Shown here one piece after another: positions 7,965 through 13,425 of a DNA stretch of 13,425 nt. Position numbers and translations under genes: made by a program. This DNA comes from Vitreoscilla stercoraria DSM 513 (GTDB lineage: Bacteria > Pseudomonadota > Gammaproteobacteria > Burkholderiales > Neisseriaceae). Location of the stretch: positions 1 through 13,425 of the forward strand of contig NZ_KB908041.1 in NCBI RefSeq assembly GCF_000382305.1, written 5' to 3'. Each line of letters starts with the position of its first letter. Positions within the stretch are counted from its first letter, which is position 1. The notes beneath the pieces were generated by a model, which had not been told where the DNA came from, made no database searches, and worked only from the letters and a program-made list of their open reading frames with translations.

Positions 7965-8585
7965 ATGAAATACTACCAAGAAATCACCTTAATCGATCAA
8001 GTGGAAATATCGTCTTATTTCATATGGTCCAAGCTTTATGCACAGATACATTTGGCCTTGACCGAGCAGAAAAATGCCGATGAAACCGTCAACATTGGTG
8101 TGGCCTTTCCTCAATACATGTATCAGGCCAAACAAGAACATGACAAAGGCAAAGCGGCTTTGGGTAAAAAGCTTCGGCTTTTTGCCCAGACCGAAGAAGC
8201 ATTGACACAATTGAATGTGCGTCAGTGGTTGGAGCGCTTGAGTGATTATGTGCACATAACGGCAATCAGACCTGTGCCCAAAGATGTGCACACTTATGCC
8301 ATTTACAAACGCAAAACCATTAGAAGCAATCCCGAAAAATTGGCGCGCTATGATGCCAAAAAAGGACGACATTCTTATGATGATGCTTTAAAACATTATC
8401 AAAAATTTGTCATGCAAACGGATTTGCCTTACATTCAGATGCTCAGCCACAGTACCCAAGATGTTCAAAGTGGACAAAAACACAAATTTAAATTGTTCAT
8501 TGAAAAACAACAGGCAACTGCGTCTGAAACGCAAAATTTCAGCACTTATGGTTTAAGTCACGAGTCAGCAGTTCCTGAATTTTAA
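7965..8585 (+). CDS. cas6f: Cas6f / Csy4, CRISPR repeat endoribonuclease
   Basis: A 206-residue Cas6f (P. aeruginosa Csy4 is 187). It cuts pre-crRNA at the 3' base of each repeat hairpin and stays bound to it as the head of the Csy complex. H29 (AQIHLAL) matches catalytic His29. In LPYIQMLSHST, S161 and S163 match Ser148 and Ser150, followed by KFKLFI. The linker YKRKTIRSNPEKLAR aligns with YRQVSRVQAKSNPERLR: R116 falls on Arg102, but the Gln104 position is Thr118 here, while the repeat has C instead of A at position 19, the base that Gln reads. The arginine-rich helix is replaced by a more lysine-rich one. AAGGA at 7954-7958, inside the end of csy3, is the ribosome binding site. The array follows after a 130-bp leader. 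Confidence 0.96.
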   Translation: MKYYQEITLIDQVEISSYFIWSKLYAQIHLALTEQKNADETVNIGVAFPQYMYQAKQEHDKGKAALGKKLRLFAQTEEALTQLNVRQWLERLSDYVHITAIRPVPKDVHTYAIYKRKTIRSNPEKLARYDAKKGRHSYDDALKHYQKFVMQTDLPYIQMLSHSTQDVQSGQKHKFKLFIEKQQATASETQNFSTYGLSHESAVPEF

Positions 8586-8619
8586 CCCAATATTTTTTAG
8601 CTCTTTAAAAATATATTAA

Positions 8620-8632
8620 AATCAAAAAGTTA
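8620..8632 (+). promoter_or_regulatory. IHF binding site in the leader
   Basis: AATCAAAAAGTTA matches all fixed positions of the consensus WATCAANNNNTTR and is preceded by the A/T tract that IHF favours. It ends 83 bp before the first repeat. In type I-F, IHF bends the leader so that Cas1-Cas2-3 can dock. A weaker reverse-oriented site (8675-8687, TAA-N4-TTG then TTG instead of ATW, two mismatches) lies nearer the repeat and may be a proximal site. Confidence 0.65.
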
Positions 8633-8693
8633 CAACAACGGTTAAAATTTGGGTATTAAGCAGATTTTAGGATATAAACCTTTGTTGTAACTT
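8627..8693. repeat. Perfect 12-bp inverted repeat in the leader
   Basis: AAGTTACAACAA at 8627-8638 and TTGTTGTAACTT at 8682-8693 are exact reverse complements separated by 43 bp. Each arm overlaps one of the two IHF-like sites. It could be paired protein-binding sites for the adaptation complex, or a stem in leader RNA if transcription starts upstream. Confidence 0.6.
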
Positions 8694-10004
8694 GTTTTTT
8701 TGTTTTTATTTTACTGTTCACGGCCATACAGGCCGCTTAGAAATTTGGGACTTTAGTTTTTGGCAGCAACCTAATGTTCACGGCCATACAGGCCGCTTAG
8801 AAAGTTTGACGGTTGACTCATACCATAGCCGAATGGTTCACGGCCATACAGGCCGCTTAGAAAAACACCGCAGGATTGAGGGGCGGATACGCTGCGTTCA
8901 CGGCCATACAGGCCGCTTAGAAATCGCCACCAACACGCCCAAAATACCACCCACCGTTCACGGCCATACAGGCCGCTTAGAAATCAAATGTTAAACGCTC
9001 CTCTGCTAAAGTAAAGTTCACGGCCATACAGGCCGCTTAGAAAGTAAGAATGTACCGATTGCTTTCTTAGTAACTGTTCACGGCCATACAGGCCGCTTAG
9101 AAAATGCGGAATTTGCATGAACGTTAGTTAGGTTAGTTCACGGCCATACAGGCCGCTTAGAAATGCGGTGTCTGCATCATGGTCTGACTTGGCACGTTCA
9201 CGGCCATACAGGCCGCTTAGAAATAACTTTACAACACTGACGGGCATGGCGGTTAGTTCACGGCCATACAGGCCGCTTAGAAAGCAAAGGTTTGCATCAT
9301 TATTGGGCGGACTGCGTTCACGGCCATACAGGCCGCTTAGAAAGAAAGTAGCATCAGCATCAATGAATGCGTCATGTTCACGGCCATACAGGCCGCTTAG
9401 AAAACTACCCCAGCGACACTGATACATGCCGCCCCCGTTCACGGCCATACAGGCCGCTTAGAAACAAGACAAGCAGGGTGAAACAGCCAAAGAACAGTTC
9501 ACGGCCATACAGGCCGCTTAGAAAAAAAAAAGCCCACACGTTAAGCATGGGTTTGTGTTCACGGCCATACAGGCCGCTTAGAAAGCTATGTCCTGAGCTG
9601 AATCCGCATGTGTCTGGTTCACGGCCATACAGGCCGCTTAGAAAGCCAATGCCCGCGCCTGAAATTGTGTCTTTCAGTTCACGGCCATACAGGCCGCTTA
9701 GAAAAGCATAACCAAAATTCAAACTATCAACACCAAGTTCACGGCCATACAGGCCGCTTAGAAAATCGGTACGCCGTTGCGTATTTCTTTCAAAACGTTC
9801 ACGGCCATACAGGCCGCTTAGAAACAGCATAGAACGGAACATTCATATTCGTGTCAGTTCACGGCCATACAGGCCGCTTAGAAATCAACTACAACACAGA
9901 AAAAGGCTGCATCGAGGTTCACGGCCATACAGGCCGCTTAGAAACACTGGTTTTGAGCCGTGGTGATGACTAGCATGTTCACGGCCATACAGGCCGCTTA
10001 GAAA

Positions 10005-10096
10005 ACTTGCAAACTCTTTAGCAGCTTTTTTCATTTGTTCACGGCCATACAGGCCGCTTAGAAAACTTGCAAACTCTTTAGCAGCTTTTTTCATTT
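10005..10096 (+). repeat. Tandem duplicate spacer (22 and 23)
   Basis: Spacers 10005-10036 and 10065-10096 are identical over 32 nt (both begin ACTTGCAAACTC), i.e. one repeat-spacer unit duplicated in place. The reverse complement reads MKKAAKEFAS from an ATG, so the target is probably the start of a gene. Unequal recombination or slippage between repeats is the simplest origin. Confidence 0.95.
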
Positions 10097-12907
10097 GTTC
10101 ACGGCCATACAGGCCGCTTAGAAATCTACATATCCGCTATCAACTGTCGGAGGCACGTTCACGGCCATACAGGCCGCTTAGAAATTGCTAGCACGACAAT
10201 TCAGGATAAAGACAAGGTTCACGGCCATACAGGCCGCTTAGAAAGTAACATTAGATGGCATCGGTGGTAAGGATGTGTTCACGGCCATACAGGCCGCTTA
10301 GAAACGTACCAATTACAGGAACAGAGTTATCTACAAGTTCACGGCCATACAGGCCGCTTAGAAAATTAGCTTGCTCATCAACATAAGCCATTGTAGGTTC
10401 ACGGCCATACAGGCCGCTTAGAAATCGTGCTGCAATCAATTATTATGAAAACCCAACGTTCACGGCCATACAGGCCGCTTAGAAATCACCCGTTCTTGGT
10501 GACCATATCATTGGTGCGTTCACGGCCATACAGGCCGCTTAGAAATGAAAGTTTCTCTGTGCTAACTGAATGTGTTTGTTCACGGCCATACAGGCCGCTT
10601 AGAAAATGATGCAGACACAGCAGGAGTCTCAGTACCAGTTCACGGCCATACAGGCCGCTTAGAAATACAATCCAAGTTTAAGCGTGTTTGATATTTAGTT
10701 CACGGCCATACAGGCCGCTTAGAAATTACCAAGTGAGTCAGGTTGATGCTCCTCGTGGTTCACGGCCATACAGGCCGCTTAGAAAGTTTGACGTCCGAAA
10801 TTATGCAACAGCGGCCAGTTCACGGCCATACAGGCCGCTTAGAAAACCCAAACATGGCAAAAAGCAGTCGATGCTGGGTTCACGGCCATACAGGCCGCTT
10901 AGAAAAGCTATTGTTATTTTGCTCGGCTATATCATGAGTTCACGGCCATACAGGCCGCTTAGAAATCTTCAGGTGCGGTAAAGCTTGATTTATGTGCGTT
11001 CACGGCCATACAGGCCGCTTAGAAAAATTTTCGTTTATTTGCAGCCGCTGCGGTCTTGTTCACGGCCATACAGGCCGCTTAGAAATTGATGTGACCATGC
11101 TTGTGTTTTTTTATTTAGTTCACGGCCATACAGGCCGCTTAGAAATGGGAACAGGCGGTATCTGAATTGCTTGATAAGTTCACGGCCATACAGGCCGCTT
11201 AGAAAATGCAGGCGGATTGAGTCATAATATTACCTCCGTTCACGGCCATACAGGCCGCTTAGAAAGCCTTTTGGATTCCACCATACCTTGCCAATGCGTT
11301 CACGGCCATACAGGCCGCTTAGAAAGCTAGACTTCTGAACCGTACGTTCTGTACGGTGTTCACGGCCATACAGGCCGCTTAGAAAAATTAAGTAAGGCAT
11401 TCAGACCTTCAATAGCTGTTCACGGCCATACAGGCCGCTTAGAAACATCTCAGCTTGCAATTGCTTAGCTTGTTCAGGTTCACGGCCATACAGGCCGCTT
11501 AGAAAGCTTTAAATACTTCTGAGGGCGTTTTTTCTTTGTTCACGGCCATACAGGCCGCTTAGAAAAATTCAGCTTGTAATTGCTTAGCTTGTTCAGTGTT
11601 CACGGCCATACAGGCCGCTTAGAAACTTGCCAAAGCATTAAACACGCTTAAAACGCTGTTCACGGCCATACAGGCCGCTTAGAAATAGATTAATTAAGGC
11701 GATCCAACATGGCACACGTTCACGGCCATACAGGCCGCTTAGAAATACACGGCTGAGACTGTGCTAGCCGCTAAATGGTTCACGGCCATACAGGCCGCTT
11801 AGAAAAACATGGCACACAGACTTGGTTACCGTAATAGGTTCACGGCCATACAGGCCGCTTAGAAATAAACGCAATGGGAGGGATTAACATCCGTGTTGTT
11901 CACGGCCATACAGGCCGCTTAGAAAGCTCGGGTATCCTTTGATAAGCGCGTTAGTGAGTTCACGGCCATACAGGCCGCTTAGAAAAAGCGAAGCGTCGTG
12001 CCCGTCAAGCAGGTATCGTTCACGGCCATACAGGCCGCTTAGAAAAATCCAGTTGAATCATCCTGACGTAACGCAGGGTTCACGGCCATACAGGCCGCTT
12101 AGAAATTCCGAAGTATCTATGGGTGAAGACTTGAAAGGTTCACGGCCATACAGGCCGCTTAGAAAAAGTGCTTGGCGCACATCTGCGTAAAAATCCAGTT
12201 CACGGCCATACAGGCCGCTTAGAAAGTCCTTGTATTATATATTAAATGCCAAGTGCTGTTCACGGCCATACAGGCCGCTTAGAAATGTCAATTGTATATC
12301 CGTTTCCTTTGGGAAGCGTTCACGGCCATACAGGCCGCTTAGAAAATCCAACTCTTGCATAGTGGGTTTGCGCTTGGGTTCACGGCCATACAGGCCGCTT
12401 AGAAAAACACGCTAGGAACACGCTGGGAACACGCAACGTTCACGGCCATACAGGCCGCTTAGAAATGTTAAACAATCGAACTTGTGTATGGAAATCAGTT
12501 CACGGCCATACAGGCCGCTTAGAAAAATGAAGTCGGGCATTCAGACCCTCAATAGCTGTTCACGGCCATACAGGCCGCTTAGAAAACGAATGCGTGTGAT
12601 GTAATCGCGCATATAGCGTTCACGGCCATACAGGCCGCTTAGAAATGTAACATCCAAGTACGCCGCAACCATCAAACGTTCACGGCCATACAGGCCGCTT
12701 AGAAAATATTAACGCTTTGCTAGTGCATAAGCAAGCAGTTCACGGCCATACAGGCCGCTTAGAAAAAGCTAAGTTTGATACCTTAAACAGTATCAACGTT
12801 CACGGCCATACAGGCCGCTTAGAAATACGCACAGTATCTATATGGTAACGTTGAAGTGTTCACGGCCATACAGGCCGCTTAGAAAACTGTGAATAAGCAT
12901 AACGGGT

Positions 12908-13125
12908 TTTGGAACCCGTTCACGGCCATACAGGCCGCTTAGAAAAACGCAAACCCAAGCGATAAGGCACGATAGCCGTTCACGGCCATACAGGCCGCTT
13001 AGAAATATACGTTGCTTCTATATCTATGTTATATCGCGTTCACGGCCATACAGGCCGCTTAGAAATCTAGTATTTTTCTCCACTTGACAATATTCTTGTT
13101 CACGGCCATACAGGCCGCTTAGAAA
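12908..13125 (+). repeat. 218-bp block, first copy of distal array duplication
   Basis: The last 10 nt of spacer 70, then three spacers (71-73) and four repeats, are identical base for base to 13208-13425. The offset is exactly 300 bp, five repeat-spacer units. Confidence 0.95.
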
Positions 13126-13207
13126 TGAAAGTTTCTCTGTGCTAACTGAATGTGTTTGTTCACGGCCATACAGGCCGCTTAGAAAATATTAACGCTTTGC
13201 TAGTGCA

Positions 13208-13425
13208 TTTGGAACCCGTTCACGGCCATACAGGCCGCTTAGAAAAACGCAAACCCAAGCGATAAGGCACGATAGCCGTTCACGGCCATACAGGCCGCTT
13301 AGAAATATACGTTGCTTCTATATCTATGTTATATCGCGTTCACGGCCATACAGGCCGCTTAGAAATCTAGTATTTTTCTCCACTTGACAATATTCTTGTT
13401 CACGGCCATACAGGCCGCTTAGAAA
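13208..13425 (+). repeat. 218-bp block, second copy, entered through a chimeric spacer
   Basis: This copy of 12908-13125 is joined at its left to the first 23 nt of spacer 67, making hybrid spacer 75 (13186-13217), and is preceded by a second copy of spacer 31 (13126-13157). It ends at the window edge. Confidence 0.95.

Larger units (their letters stand above)
8586..8715 (+). promoter_or_regulatory. CRISPR leader (AT-rich, with IHF site)
   Basis: The 130 bp between the cas6f stop and the first repeat are AT-rich and coding-free, at the 5' end of the array given the repeat orientation and cas position, so new spacers should enter here. The sequence holds a perfect IHF match, a 12-bp inverted repeat and a copy of TAGGATATAAAC (8668-8679) with TATAAA at 8673-8678 as a possible -10. 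The only -35-like element at 18 bp spacing is TTGGGT (8649-8654), which is weak. No hairpin-plus-T-tract terminator separates cas6f from the array, so cas transcripts may read into it. Confidence 0.85.
8716..13425 (+). CRISPR. Type I-F CRISPR array, 79 repeats and 78 spacers, running to the window edge
   Basis: The 28-bp repeat is GTTCA, stem arm CGGCC, loop ATACA, stem arm GGCCG, then CTTAGAAA: the I-F plan of a 5-bp stem and 5-nt loop. All 79 copies appear identical. First repeat 8716-8743, last 13398-13425. Spacers are 32 nt (60-bp period) except spacer 12 (9404-9436) and spacer 29 (10425-10457), both 33 nt. Numbered from the leader, spacer 22 = 23, 31 = 74, 71 = 76, 72 = 77 and 73 = 78, and 75 is a chimera, leaving 73 distinct sequences. 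The window ends at the final base of a consensus repeat, so no degenerate terminal repeat or trailer is seen and the true end may lie beyond. The repeat orientation puts transcription rightward from the leader at 8586-8715. Confidence 0.99.

Noticed and set aside
489..8372. Numerous short minus-strand and out-of-frame open frames inside the cas genes.
   Set aside because: They lie wholly inside well-recognised genes, resemble no family I know and lack ribosome binding sites.
429..8585. Possibility of a Tn7-like, transposon-encoded or otherwise novel I-F variant.
   Set aside because: No tniQ, tnsA-C or unusual Cas8-Cas5 fusion is present; Cas1, Cas2-3 and all four Csy proteins are full-length with catalytic residues, so this is canonical I-F1.
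8586..8645. Possible terminator after cas6f (T-run at 8593-8597 and A/T stretches).
   Set aside because: No GC-bearing stem precedes the T-run; the pairing seen is only between A and T tracts.
10666..11657. A 13-nt match (AAACACGCTTAAA) between spacer 49 and the reverse complement of spacer 33.
   Set aside because: Flanks diverge on both sides, a frame-1 stop begins the spacer 33 side, and the tile exposes no PAM. With some 3,000 spacer pairs a 13-nt match may be chance.
8692..12415. Many open frames over the array on both strands, encoding repeats of VHGHTGRLE, SRPYRPLRN/K or FLSGLYGRE.
   Set aside because: The 60-bp period is 20 codons, so any frame through the 28-bp repeat stays open by arithmetic. 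There is no ribosome binding site or conserved protein; these are shadows of the CRISPR array.

Overview
This window holds a complete type I-F (Ypest/Csy, subtype I-F1) CRISPR-Cas locus on the + strand, with its adaptation, interference and crRNA-processing genes and a very long array. The gene set, the fused Cas2-Cas3, and Csy proteins that align well with my memory of the Pseudomonas aeruginosa proteins point to a gammaproteobacterium or close relative. The AT-leaning coding sequence and the flavour of the proteins fit Moraxellaceae (Acinetobacter, Moraxella, Psychrobacter), but that placement is tentative.

Layout. Positions 1-142 (- strand) carry the N-terminal part of a serine recombinase/resolvase that runs off the left edge; such genes are common on plasmids and transposons. 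Positions 143-428 are a very AT-rich divergent intergenic region (about 14% G+C over 181-360 by hand count) with TATACAAT inverted repeats and candidate promoters. Then follow cas1f (429-1388), cas3f = cas2-3 fusion (1385-4756), csy1/cas8f (4781-6034, TTG start), csy2/cas5f (6034-6918), csy3/cas7f (6949-7962) and cas6f/csy4 (7965-8585), all tightly spaced or overlapping as in one operon. An AT-rich leader (8586-8715) contains a perfect IHF consensus and a perfect 12-bp inverted repeat. The array (8716-13425) has 79 identical 28-bp repeats and 78 spacers, and fills the window to its last base.

How it works together (known for the family). Cas1 and Cas2-3 insert new spacers at the leader end with help from IHF. 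The array is transcribed rightwards and Cas6f cuts each repeat 3' of its hairpin. Csy1, Csy2, six Csy3 and Cas6f hold the crRNA in the Csy surveillance complex, which recruits Cas2-3 to degrade a target next to a CC PAM.

I see no undescribed protein system: the genes are canonical I-F. The rewarding material is inside the array. Pairs of spacers (8/32 and 50/52) can be tiled onto each other. The tiles read as open coding sequence and expose the expected CC PAM beside the spacers, so the array alone reports its own PAM and repeated sampling of the same invaders. Other spacer pairs are diverged versions of one target (45/64) or shifted by 1 nt (46/48). The distal end carries a 218-bp block duplication joined through a chimeric spacer, which is either real array recombination or an assembly error. 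Other points of note are a compositional break in the middle of csy1, a Cas6f/repeat covariation, and a motif shared by the cas1 upstream region and the leader.
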